Shown: one piece after another, positions 52,170-60,271 of the stretch
Numbering within the stretch: position 1 is the first letter of the stretch
Layout of the letters: the number at the start of each line of letters is the position of its first letter
DNA from: Streptomyces sp. AC555_RSS877
GTDB taxonomy: Bacteria > Actinomycetota > Actinomycetes > Streptomycetales > Streptomycetaceae
Assembly (NCBI RefSeq): GCF_019049245.1
Contig: NZ_JAGMUK010000218.1
Location: 1 to 64,000 of the forward strand
Reading direction: 5' to 3'
DNA: 64,000 nucleotides
Program-made: the position numbers and the translations under genes
The notes under the pieces: model-generated
Told to the model about the DNA's origin: nothing
The model's database searches: none
Seen by the model: only the letters and a program-made list of their open reading frames with translations

Positions 52170-52540
52170 ACTGGCTGCTGGTCGTCGCGGGTGCCATGGT
52201 CGGCGCCCCGCTGCGCTATCTCACCGACCGGGCGGTGCAGTCCCGGCACGACTCGGTCTTCCCCTGGGGCACCTTCGCGGTGAACCTCACCGGCTGTCTG
52301 ATCCTCGGCCTGCTGGCCGGCGCGGCGGCCTCGGGAGCCGCCGGTTCCCACCTCCAACTGCTTCTGGGGACCGGCCTGTGCGGGGCGCTGACGACGTACT
52401 CGACGTTCTCCTACGAGACGCTCCGGCTGGCCGAGACGGGGGCGGAGTTCTACGCCGCCGTCAACGTGATCGGGAGTGTGGCGGCAGGTCTGGGGGCCGC
52501 CTTCGCGGGCGTGGCGGTGGCTCAGGCGGTGTGGGCGTAG
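52166..52540 (+). CDS. crcB: Fluoride channel Fluc/CrcB, second subunit
   Basis: 124 residues from GTG 52166 (GTG 52160 is also possible). GAMVGAPLRYLTDRAV, FPWGTFAVNLTGCLILGL and GTGLCGALTTYSTFSYE match the family. It is smaller and lacks the polar N-terminus of the first subunit. GTGA overlap with the DUF190 gene. Confidence 0.9.
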   Translation: MNWLLVVAGAMVGAPLRYLTDRAVQSRHDSVFPWGTFAVNLTGCLILGLLAGAAASGAAGSHLQLLLGTGLCGALTTYSTFSYETLRLAETGAEFYAAVNVIGSVAAGLGAAFAGVAVAQAVWA

Positions 52541-52666
52541 GCGCTCGGCTGCCGGTCCGGTGCGGTTCGTCCGGCGTCCGCGTCCGGCCCGGCTCTCGTG
52601 TGCGTGTAGTAAGACGGAGCCCCCCTGAGAAGAGCCACACCCGCCTCCTGAGCAGAACTGGATCCC

Positions 52667-53503
52667 ATGAGCGTCATCAGTGTCGGTCAGGCCGTCGTCC
52701 TCGGAGCCGTCGAGGGGGTGACCGAGTTCCTGCCCGTCTCCTCCACGGGCCATCTGAAGATCGTCGAGGGGCTGATGGGCATCCCGGTCGACGACGACTC
52801 CGTCGTCGGGTTCTCGGCCGTGATCCAGGTCGGGGCGATCGCCGCCGTGCTGGTGTACTTCTTCAAGGACATCGTGCGGATCGTCTCGGCGTGGGGCCGC
52901 GGGCTGGTGAACAAGGAGGAGCGTCACCACCACGACCACAAGTTCGCCTGGTGGGTGATCTGCGCGACCATCCCGATCGTGGCCGTCGGCCTGGCCGCCA
53001 AGCCGCTCATCGAAGGACCGCTCGCCTCGCTGTGGGTGGTGGCGGGCTCGCTGATCGTCGGCAGCGGGGTGATGTGGGCGGCGGACCAGATGGGCCGGCA
53101 CAAACGCGGGGAGGACGACACCTCGTTCAAGGACGCCATGCTGGTGGGCAGTTCACAGATCCTCGCCCTGCTCTTCCCGGGCTTCTCGCGCTCCGGCGCC
53201 ACCATGTCCACGGCGCTGATCCTGGATCTGGACCGGGTGGCGGCGACGCGGCTGTCGTTCTTCCTCGGCATCCCCGCCCTGACCGGAGCCGGGCTGTACG
53301 AACTCAAGGACGCCCTCGGGGCCGGCGTGGGCGCGGCGCCGCTCGCGGTCGGTACCGTCGTCTCCTTCGGTGTGGCCTACGCGTCCATCGCCTGGCTGCT
53401 GCGGTTCGTCGCCAAGCACTCCTTCAACGCCTTCGTGGTCTACCGGCTCATCGTGGGAGTGCTGCTGTTCGGGCTGCTGGCCACGGGCGGGCTGAGCGGC
53501 TGA
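52667..53503 (+). CDS. uppP: Undecaprenyl-diphosphatase UppP (BacA)
   Basis: 278 residues, about eight membrane helices. The catalytic signatures EGVTEFLPVSSTGH (16-29) and FPGFSRSGATMSTAL are both intact. The enzyme recycles C55-PP to C55-P for cell-wall synthesis and gives bacitracin tolerance. A His-rich cytoplasmic loop, NKEERHHHDHKF, lies at about 80-91. ATG 52667 is preceded by a weak ribosome site. Confidence 0.95.
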   Translation: MSVISVGQAVVLGAVEGVTEFLPVSSTGHLKIVEGLMGIPVDDDSVVGFSAVIQVGAIAAVLVYFFKDIVRIVSAWGRGLVNKEERHHHDHKFAWWVICATIPIVAVGLAAKPLIEGPLASLWVVAGSLIVGSGVMWAADQMGRHKRGEDDTSFKDAMLVGSSQILALLFPGFSRSGATMSTALILDLDRVAATRLSFFLGIPALTGAGLYELKDALGAGVGAAPLAVGTVVSFGVAYASIAWLLRFVAKHSFNAFVVYRLIVGVLLFGLLATGGLSG

Positions 53504-53529
53504 CCGACGGTGGCCTAGGCGGTCGCCCG

Positions 53530-53568
53530 CACGGGGTGTGAAGACACTTTCAGGCTTCACGCCCCGTG
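53530..53568. terminator. Terminator hairpin after uppP
   Basis: Arms 53530-53543 and 53555-53568 pair over 14 positions with one G-U type mismatch, 11-base loop. Confidence 0.7.
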
Positions 53569-53587
53569 AATTCACCGTTTCAGACAC

Positions 53588-53642
53588 CTTGACAGGGGCC
53601 TCACGACCCCCGGAGTATCACTCCCGTGAACCTGTCAGACAG
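53588..53642 (+). promoter_or_regulatory. Candidate promoter and operator of gntR
   Basis: TTGACA (53589-53594 within CCTTGACAGG) and GAGTAT 18 bases downstream could be a -35/-10 pair ending close to the GTG 53626 start, giving a very short leader. CTGTC-a-GACAG (53632-53642) is a palindrome inside the first codons and may be an autoregulatory site. Confidence 0.45.
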
Positions 53643-54357
53643 CCAGACAGCCAGTCAGGGCCCGCGGCGCGTCAGTGCCATGGAAGCGGTGCTCGGGCAT
53701 CTGCGAAGTGCCATCGAGCGCGGCGAGTACGCGATCGGCGACAAGCTCCCCTCCGAGGCGGAGCTGTGCCGCACCCTCGAGGTCTCCCGCCCCGTGCTGC
53801 GCGAGGCCCTCAGGGCCCTGCAGACCATGGGGCTGACCGTCTCCAAGACCGGCAAGGGCACCTTCGTGGTCGCGAGCGCCGTCGAGGACCCCACCTTCGG
53901 CGACTACGCGGCCAGCGACCTGCTGGAGGTGCGCCGCCACGTCGAGATCCCGGTCGCCGGGTACGCGGCCCGGCGCCGCACCGCGGAGAACCTCGACCAC
54001 CTGGTCCACCTCCTGGACCGGATGGAGCGGGAGACCGACACCACCGCGTGGGTCGCGATGGACACGCTGTTCCACCTCGGCGTGGCCGAGGCCGCCCAGA
54101 ACCCGGTCTTCCGCCGGGTCATCGAGGAGATCCGCGACGCACTGGCCCGCCAGTCGGCGTTCCTCAACGAACTGGGCGGCCGGCGCGAGCAGTCCAACCG
54201 CGAGCACCGGGCGATCGTCGAGGCGCTGATGGACGGTTCCGAGACCGACGCGGTGGAGGCGATGGCCCACCACCTCGACCGCGTCGAGACCACCCTCACC
54301 GACATCGTGCGCCCCACGCGCACGGACATCCCCACGGAAGGCGGACCCGAGGCGTGA
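53626..54357 (+). CDS. FadR/GntR-family regulator of the asparagine operon
   Basis: 243 residues. Winged helix: SAMEAVLGHLRSAIERGEYA, KLPSEAELCRTLEVSRPVLR, EALRALQTMGLTVSKTGKGT. The FCD effector domain follows (LLEVRRHVEIPVAGYAARRR; AMDTLFHLGVAEAAQNPVFR), with His/Asp metal-type residues common to carboxylate-sensing members. Its stop overlaps the permease start, so it probably senses aspartate or a related acid and controls this operon. Confidence 0.9.
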   Translation: MNLSDSQTASQGPRRVSAMEAVLGHLRSAIERGEYAIGDKLPSEAELCRTLEVSRPVLREALRALQTMGLTVSKTGKGTFVVASAVEDPTFGDYAASDLLEVRRHVEIPVAGYAARRRTAENLDHLVHLLDRMERETDTTAWVAMDTLFHLGVAEAAQNPVFRRVIEEIRDALARQSAFLNELGGRREQSNREHRAIVEALMDGSETDAVEAMAHHLDRVETTLTDIVRPTRTDIPTEGGPEA

Positions 54358-55796
54358 GCGAGCAACACCTCAAAGAGGCGACCCGCGAACAGACCGCGCA
54401 CGTCGACGCCGGAGACGCCGGCTACAGCAAGTCCCTGAAGTCCCGCCATGTCAACATGATCGCCATCGGCGGCGCCATAGGCACCGGCCTCTTCCTCGGT
54501 GCCGGCGGCCGCCTCGCCGAGGCCGGGCCCTCCCTCTTCGTCGCCTACGCGGTCTGCGGCCTCTTCGCCTTCCTGGTCGTCCGCGCGCTCGGCGAACTCG
54601 TCCTGTACCGGCCCTCGTCGGGTGCCTTCGTGTCGTACGCCCGCGAGTTCCTCGGCGAGAAGGGCGCCTACGTCGCGGGCTGGATGTACTTCCTCAACTG
54701 GGCCACCACCGGCATCGCCGACATCACCGCCGTGGCCGTCTACACCCACTACTGGGGCATGTTCTCCGACATCCCGCAGTGGGTGATCGCGCTCATCGCG
54801 CTCGCGGTCGTCCTCACTGTGAACCTCATATCCGTGAAGATGTTCGGCGAACTGGAGTTCTGGTTCGCGATCATCAAGGTCGGCGCGCTCGTCGCCTTCA
54901 TGCTCATCGGCATCTTCCTGCTGGTCACCCAGCACCCGGTCGACGGGCACAATCCGGGCCCGTCCCTGATCACCGACAACGGCGGCGTCTTTCCACACGG
55001 CCTGCTGCCCATGCTGCTGATCATCCAGGGCGTCGTCTTCGCCTACGCCTCCGTCGAGCTGGTCGGGGTCGCGGCGGGTGAAACCGAGAACCCCGAGAAG
55101 ATCATGCCGAAGGCGATCAACTCGATCATGTGGCGTGTCGGTCTGTTCTACGTCGGCTCGGTGGTCCTGCTGTCCATGCTGCTCCCGTGGAACAAGTACA
55201 CGTCCGGCGAGAGCCCCTTCGTGACGGTGCTGTCCAACATCGGCGTCCCGGCGGCCGGCGGCGTGATGAACCTCGTCGTCCTCACCGCGGCCATGTCCTC
55301 GCTCAACTCCGGCCTGTACTCCACGGGCCGCATCCTGCGCTCCATGGCGATGTCCGGCTCCGCCCCGAAGTTCACGGGCGTGATGAGCCGCAGCCAGGTG
55401 CCCTACGGCGGCATCCTGCTCACCAGCGGCATCTGCGTCCTCGGCGTCGGCCTCAACTTCGTCGTCCCCGCCGACGCGTTCGAGATCGTGCTCAACTTCG
55501 CCGCGATCGGCATCCTCTCCACCTGGGGCATGATCATGGTCTGCCACCTGGTGTTCTGGCAGAAGACGCAGAAGGGCGAACTGTCCCGCCCCTCCTACCG
55601 GTTGCCGGGATCCCCCTGGACCGAGCTCGTGACGCTGGCCTTCCTCGCCTCCGTCCTGGTCCTCATGTACGCCGACGGCGGCGCCGGCCGCACCACGGTG
55701 CTGTGCCTCCCGCTGATCGGCGGGGCGCTGGTCGTCGGATGGTTCGCCATCCGCCGCAACACCGCGCGCAAGTCCACCACCGGAGCCGACGCGTGA
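54354..55796 (+). CDS. ansP: L-asparagine-type amino acid permease
   Basis: 480 residues, 12 membrane helices of the APC superfamily. KSRHVNMIAIGGAIGTGLFL gives the glycine-rich helix 1 break, and ELVLYRPSSGAFVSYAREFL the family motif after helix 2. It is close in style to AnsP/CycA permeases. GTG 54354 overlaps the regulator's stop, and the asparaginase overlaps its own stop, so asparagine is the likely substrate. Confidence 0.88.
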   Translation: MSEQHLKEATREQTAHVDAGDAGYSKSLKSRHVNMIAIGGAIGTGLFLGAGGRLAEAGPSLFVAYAVCGLFAFLVVRALGELVLYRPSSGAFVSYAREFLGEKGAYVAGWMYFLNWATTGIADITAVAVYTHYWGMFSDIPQWVIALIALAVVLTVNLISVKMFGELEFWFAIIKVGALVAFMLIGIFLLVTQHPVDGHNPGPSLITDNGGVFPHGLLPMLLIIQGVVFAYASVELVGVAAGETENPEKIMPKAINSIMWRVGLFYVGSVVLLSMLLPWNKYTSGESPFVTVLSNIGVPAAGGVMNLVVLTAAMSSLNSGLYSTGRILRSMAMSGSAPKFTGVMSRSQVPYGGILLTSGICVLGVGLNFVVPADAFEIVLNFAAIGILSTWGMIMVCHLVFWQKTQKGELSRPSYRLPGSPWTELVTLAFLASVLVLMYADGGAGRTTVLCLPLIGGALVVGWFAIRRNTARKSTTGADA

Positions 55797-56845
55797 TCCA
55801 CGCGCCGGCCGACCCCACCCAGGCAGTGATGCACAACAGTTCCGTCGCGGACGCACCCCTGATCCGTGAGCCCCTTCACGCTCCCGTCGCCCACCTCATA
55901 CGCGGCGGGGTCGTGGAGGGCATCCACTACGGCTCCGTCGTCGTCCTCGACGCCGGCGGCCAGGTCCACTTCCAACTGGGCGACATCGAGGCCGCCTTCT
56001 ACCCCCGCTCGGCCCTCAAGCCGGTCCAGGCCGTCGCCATGGTCCGGGCGGGACTCCCGCTCGACGGCGAACTGCTCTCGCTCGCCGCGGCCAGCCACTC
56101 CGGCGAGGAACACCACCTCGCCGGTACCCGGCGGATCCTGGAGCTCGCCGGACTCACCGAGGACCACCTGCGCAACGTCACCGACCTGCCCTTCGACCCG
56201 GTCGTCCGGGACGACTGGATCCGGGACGGCAGGATGCCCTCCCGGATCGCCCAGAACTGCTCCGGCAAGCACGCGGCCATGCTGTACCTCTGCAGGCTCA
56301 ACGGCTGGACCCTGGACGACTACACCGACCCCGGGCACCCGCTCCAGCAGGCCATCGCCGAGATCGTCGAGGACCTCACCGGGCAGCGCATCGCCCAGGT
56401 GACCGTCGACGGCTGCGGAGCGCCCCTGTTCTCCGTCTCGCTGCACGGCCTCGCCCGGGCCACCGCCCGCATCACCACCGCCGCACCCGGCACGCCGGAG
56501 GCGCGGGTGGCCGACGCGATGCGCGAGCACGCCGAGATGGCGTCCGGCTCCGGCCGGGACGTCGCCGCGCAGATGCGGGCCGTGCCGGGGCTGCTGGCCA
56601 AGGACGGGTTCGAGGGCGTGCACGTCGCTGCGCTGGCTGATGGCAGAGCGGTTGCCGTGAAGATCGCGGACGGGGCGAACCGGGCACGGATCCCGGTGGC
56701 CGCGGCCGCCCTCGCGCGGGCGGGCGTCGACCCGGAGCTGCTCAGCGAGTTCGCGGGCGAGCCGCTGCTCGGCGGCGGCGAACCGGTCGGCTGCGTACGA
56801 CCGGTGCGGGCGCTCGATCCGGTCACTTTGTCGGCCTGCGCCTGA
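55793..56845 (+). CDS. L-asparaginase (rhizobial-type, AnsA/COG4448)
   Basis: 350 residues. PRSALKPVQAVAMVRAGL, LSLAAASHSGEEHHLAGTRR, RIAQNCSGKHAAMLYLC and TVDGCGAPLFSVSLHGLARA are the conserved blocks of the Rhizobium-etli-type asparaginase II family, related to beta-lactamase-like folds with catalytic Ser-Lys pairs and a zinc cysteine. It converts asparagine to aspartate and ammonia. GTG 55793 overlaps the permease stop; ATG 55829 is an alternative start. Confidence 0.9.
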   Translation: MIHAPADPTQAVMHNSSVADAPLIREPLHAPVAHLIRGGVVEGIHYGSVVVLDAGGQVHFQLGDIEAAFYPRSALKPVQAVAMVRAGLPLDGELLSLAAASHSGEEHHLAGTRRILELAGLTEDHLRNVTDLPFDPVVRDDWIRDGRMPSRIAQNCSGKHAAMLYLCRLNGWTLDDYTDPGHPLQQAIAEIVEDLTGQRIAQVTVDGCGAPLFSVSLHGLARATARITTAAPGTPEARVADAMREHAEMASGSGRDVAAQMRAVPGLLAKDGFEGVHVAALADGRAVAVKIADGANRARIPVAAAALARAGVDPELLSEFAGEPLLGGGEPVGCVRPVRALDPVTLSACA

Positions 56846-56887
56846 CGGCAGCAGGGCGGCTGAGCGACGTCGGGGTGCTGTGTTCTG

Positions 56888-56940
56888 CCGGCTGCGGGTT
56901 CGCCGTGGCCGGTCGCGCAGTTCCCCGCGCCCCTGGATGT
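56888..56940. repeat. Streptomyces interspersed intergenic repeat
   Basis: The text GCCGGCTGCGGGTTCGCC...GGTCGCGCAGTTCCCCGCGC...CCCTGG matches a short repeat I recall in many Streptomyces intergenic regions. It lies between the asparaginase and aspartase genes. Its function is unknown; it may form an RNA structure. Confidence 0.65.
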
Positions 56941-57024
56941 TCTGGCCGCCGCAGTCGAATCGCTCGGCCTCCTCCACTTCCACCCGCTTCCTCACCCTCG
57001 CCCTCAGAAAGAGGCCGCACTCTC

Positions 57025-58437
57025 ATGACCACCGCCACCCGTACCGAGCACGATCTGCTCGGCGACCGCGACGTCCCCGCCGACGCGTACTGGGGCGTCC
57101 ACACCCTGCGCGCCACCGAGAACTTCCCCATCACCGGCACCCGGATCTCCGCCTACCCGCACCTGATCGACGCGCTCGCCGCGGTCAAGGAGGCCGCCGC
57201 CCTCGCCAACGAGGAGCTCGGCCTGCTGGAGCCGAGGAAGGCCGCCGCGATCGTCGAGGCCTGCCGGGAGATCCGCGAGGGCAAGCTGCACGACCAGTTC
57301 GTCGTCGACGTCATCCAGGGCGGCGCCGGCACCTCGACGAACATGAACGCCAACGAGGTCGTCGCCAACCGGGCGCTGGAACTGCTCGGACACGCCAGGG
57401 GCGAGTACCGGCACCTGCACCCCAACGAGGACGTCAACCTCGGTCAGTCGACCAATGACGTCTACCCGACCGCCGTCAAGGTCGCGACGGTCTTCGCGGT
57501 CCGTGGACTGCTCACGGCGATGTCCGTACTGCAGGACGCCTTCGCCCGCAAGGCCGTCGAGTTCCGCGAGGTCCTCAAGATGGGCCGTACACAGTTGCAG
57601 GACGCGGTGCCGATGACGCTCGGCCAGGAGTTCTCCGCCTACGCCGTCATGATTGACGAGGACCGCCACCGTCTTGCCGAGGCCGTCGAGCTGATCCATG
57701 AGATCAACCTGGGTGCCACGGCGATCGGCACCGGGCTCAACGCCCCCTCCGGATACGCCGAGTCGGCCCGTCGCCACCTCTCCGAGATCACCGGACTGCC
57801 GCTGGTCACGGCCGCGAACCTGGTCGAGGCCACCCAGGACTGCGGCGCGTTCGTGCAGATGTCCGGCGTGCTCAAGCGGGTCGCCGTCAAGCTCTCCAAG
57901 AGCTGCAACGACCTGCGCCTGCTGTCCTCCGGGCCGCGCGCGGGCCTCGGCGAGATCAACCTGCCACCGGTGCAGGCCGGTTCGTCCATCATGCCCGGCA
58001 AGGTCAACCCGGTGATCCCCGAGGTCGTCAACCAGGTCGCCTTCGAGGTGATCGGCAACGACGTCACCATCACCATGGCCGCCGAGGCCGGACAGCTCCA
58101 GCTCAACGCCTTCGAGCCGATCATCCTGCACTCCCTGTCGGAGTCCATCACCCACCTGCGCGCCGCCTGCCTCACCCTCGCCGAACGCTGCGTGGATGGC
58201 ATCACGGCCAACACCGAGGCGTTGCGCGCGAGCGTGGAGAACTCCATCGGCCTGGTCACCGCCCTCAACCCGCACATCGGCTACACCGCGGCCACCGACA
58301 TCGCCAAGGAGGCCCTTGCGACCGGCCGGGGGGTGGCCGAGCTCGTGCTGGAGAAGGGCCTGCTGCCGGCCGAGCGCCTGGCGGACCTCCTTCGGCCGGA
58401 GGTGCTAGCCGGCAGCGGCACGGCGCGGGCGGTCTGA
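57025..58437 (+). CDS. aspA: Aspartate ammonia-lyase
   Basis: 470 residues. EHDLLGDRDVPADAYWGVHT opens the family fold. NEVVANRALELLG and NLGQSTNDVYPTAVK contact substrate, and GSSIMPGKVNPVIPEVVNQV holds the catalytic-loop serine. It deaminates aspartate to fumarate. ATG 57025 is chosen by family start. It completes asparagine breakdown with the three genes upstream, though a 179-bp gap with the interspersed repeat separates it from them. Confidence 0.93.
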   Translation: MTTATRTEHDLLGDRDVPADAYWGVHTLRATENFPITGTRISAYPHLIDALAAVKEAAALANEELGLLEPRKAAAIVEACREIREGKLHDQFVVDVIQGGAGTSTNMNANEVVANRALELLGHARGEYRHLHPNEDVNLGQSTNDVYPTAVKVATVFAVRGLLTAMSVLQDAFARKAVEFREVLKMGRTQLQDAVPMTLGQEFSAYAVMIDEDRHRLAEAVELIHEINLGATAIGTGLNAPSGYAESARRHLSEITGLPLVTAANLVEATQDCGAFVQMSGVLKRVAVKLSKSCNDLRLLSSGPRAGLGEINLPPVQAGSSIMPGKVNPVIPEVVNQVAFEVIGNDVTITMAAEAGQLQLNAFEPIILHSLSESITHLRAACLTLAERCVDGITANTEALRASVENSIGLVTALNPHIGYTAATDIAKEALATGRGVAELVLEKGLLPAERLADLLRPEVLAGSGTARAV

Positions 58438-58640
58438 CGTACGGCATCCGCGTGCCCTGGACTGGTGCGAGGCCAACGCCGTGCGTGTGTCCTGCCGCCG
58501 CGGTGCCGCGTCCTGCCATCGCGAAGCCTGGCCCCGTCGCACCCGGTGCAAGGAGGGCAACCTCGCACACTTCTACGACCACTGGGGCTACAGCGACCAC
58601 GACGTGGTCGCCCAGCTCGACGTCGACCACGACGCTCAAC
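58438..58640 (+). pseudogene. Unassigned coding fragment
   Basis: The plus strand between aspA and the lipoprotein fragment reads DWCEANAVRVSCRRGAASCH, then CKEGNLAHFYDHWGYSDHD without a start codon or frame-ending signal of its own. It looks like the 3' part of a Cys/His-rich gene. I do not recognise the family. It may instead be chance reading. Confidence 0.3.
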
Positions 58641-58981
58641 CCGCCGGGGAAGCGTGCGCCTGCCTCCAGCCGCAGCCGGTCGCCCGGCTTGAACCGCAAG
58701 GCATCGGCACGCCGGAGCGTGCGCCAGGCGGTCTTCGGCGTCCGGCCGTCGTCGCTGTCGTCTCCCCGAGGACTGAGATAGAACGTTCGTCCGTCCTTCG
58801 GGTTCTCCAGCAGGGGCACGTACGGGGTGGGCATGCCGCACCCGGCCAGTAGCACCGCCGTCGCGCACAGGCCGCCTGCGGTACTTCGCCGCAGCAGACC
58901 GGCGAACCACCCGGTGCTCTTCCTGTCGGCCTGCCGCTGCAAGCCGGTGGCTCCGTCGCCTTCGTTCCGCTGGCGCAACAT
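58625..58981 (-). pseudogene. Truncated lipoprotein with beta-helix start
   Basis: From ATG 58981 the frame reads RSTAGGLCATAVLLAGCGMP, a lipobox signal peptide (LAGC), then RTFYLSPRGDDSDDGRTPKT, AWRTLRRADALRFKPGDRLR, LEAGARFPGG, the usual beginning of secreted right-handed beta-helix proteins. Family-like text then stops near 58625 and the frame only continues through sequence antisense to aspA. A mature protein would be several hundred residues, so this is a 5' fragment. Confidence 0.6.
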
Positions 58982-59213
58982 CGCTCCTGTCTGCTCGATG
59001 GCCGCGCGGACCCCGATTCGTGGGGGCCGCAGGCTTTCACCCTGACGTGAGAGCCCGGGATCGGCGGGCCAGCACCCGCGGTGCGGACCAAGACATTCCT
59101 GATTGGCCTCTTGCCGTACCGCCACGGCTGCCGCACACGAGACCGGCCCGCGTCCCCACGGCCGGCGCGGGTCCCACGGCGACCCGGGGACACTCCAAGG
59201 ACAGGCGTGCGGC
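58982..59213. other. Intergenic sequence, no gene seen
   Basis: No coding frame with recognisable domains. It contains the ribosome site of glutaminase (AAGGACAGG at the right end) and that of the lipoprotein remnant at the left end. Confidence 0.5.
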
Positions 59214-60143
59214 ATGATGACGCTCATGTCCCCGCAGTTCCAACCGGTCCTGGAGCGCATCGCCGCCGAGATCGAACGGACCCCCGTCCGCGGCCGGCCC
59301 GCCGACTACATCCCGGCGCTCGCGGCCTGCGACCCGCGCAGTTTCGGCATGGCCGTGGCCGAACTGGACGGCACGGTGTACGGGGTGGGCGACTGGCGGG
59401 AGCCGTTCTCCACACAGTCCATCACCAAGGTCTTCACCCTCGCCCTCGACCTGGCCCGCGAGGGCGACCAACTCTGGGAGCACGTCGGCCGCGAGCCCTC
59501 CGGCAACCCCTTCAACTCCCTGATCCAGCTGGAGTACGAGAACGGCATCCCCCGCAACCCGTTCATCAACGCGGGCGCGCTGGTGGTCACCGACCGCCTC
59601 CACACCCGTACCGGCGACGCGTCCTGCGAACTGCTCGCCTTCCTCCGCTCGGAGTCCGGCAACCCCGCCCTGGACTTCGACAAGGAGGTCGCCGCCTCCG
59701 AGTCCGCGCACGGCGACCGCAACGCCGCCCTGGCCCACTTCATGGCGTCGTACGGCAACATCGGCAACCCGGTCCCGGTCCTGCTCGACCAGTACTTCCG
59801 GCAGTGCTCCCTCAGGGCCTCCTGTGCGGACCTCGCCCTGGCCACCACGTTCCTGGCCCGGCACGGCGTGCGCGCCGACGGCACGCGGCTGCTCACCCAG
59901 AGCCAGGCCAAGCAGGTCAACGCGGTGCTGCTGACCTGCGGGACGTACGACGCGGCGGGTGACTTCGCCTACCGGGTGGGCCTGCCCGGCAAGAGCGGGG
60001 TGGGCGGTGGCATCATCGCGGTGGTTCCGGGGCGTTGCACGCTGTGCGTGTGGAGCCCGGGGCTGGACGAGCGAGGCAACTCGGTGGCCGGGGTCGCGGC
60101 CCTGGACCGCTTCACGACCCTGACGGGCGTGTCGGTCTTCTGA
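59214..60143 (+). CDS. glsA: Glutaminase
   Basis: 309 residues of the serine-dependent beta-lactamase-like glutaminase family. FSTQSITKVFTLALDL carries the catalytic SxxK (Ser69, Lys72). EPSGNPFNSLIQLEYENGIP, NPFINAGALVVTD and GLPGKSGVGGGIIAVVPG are other active-site blocks. It hydrolyses glutamine to glutamate and ammonia. Three ATG codons (59214, 59217, 59226) compete; the third matches the common family start. Confidence 0.93.
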   Translation: MMTLMSPQFQPVLERIAAEIERTPVRGRPADYIPALAACDPRSFGMAVAELDGTVYGVGDWREPFSTQSITKVFTLALDLAREGDQLWEHVGREPSGNPFNSLIQLEYENGIPRNPFINAGALVVTDRLHTRTGDASCELLAFLRSESGNPALDFDKEVAASESAHGDRNAALAHFMASYGNIGNPVPVLLDQYFRQCSLRASCADLALATTFLARHGVRADGTRLLTQSQAKQVNAVLLTCGTYDAAGDFAYRVGLPGKSGVGGGIIAVVPGRCTLCVWSPGLDERGNSVAGVAALDRFTTLTGVSVF

Positions 60144-60271
60144 CCGGCGAGCGGTCCCGGAACCGGTCCGGCAACGTCTCCTCACATGCCGGTCACACAG
60201 GGGCCCCCGCCCGGAGACGGGTACGTCGCTTTACGGCCACCCGACGTTGACACGCTTCCCGAGTGTTGGCC

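Noticed and set aside
58265..58981. Full-length lipoprotein to the end of the minus frame
   Set aside because: The frame remains open only because it is antisense to aspA and debris; family-like text ends near 58625.
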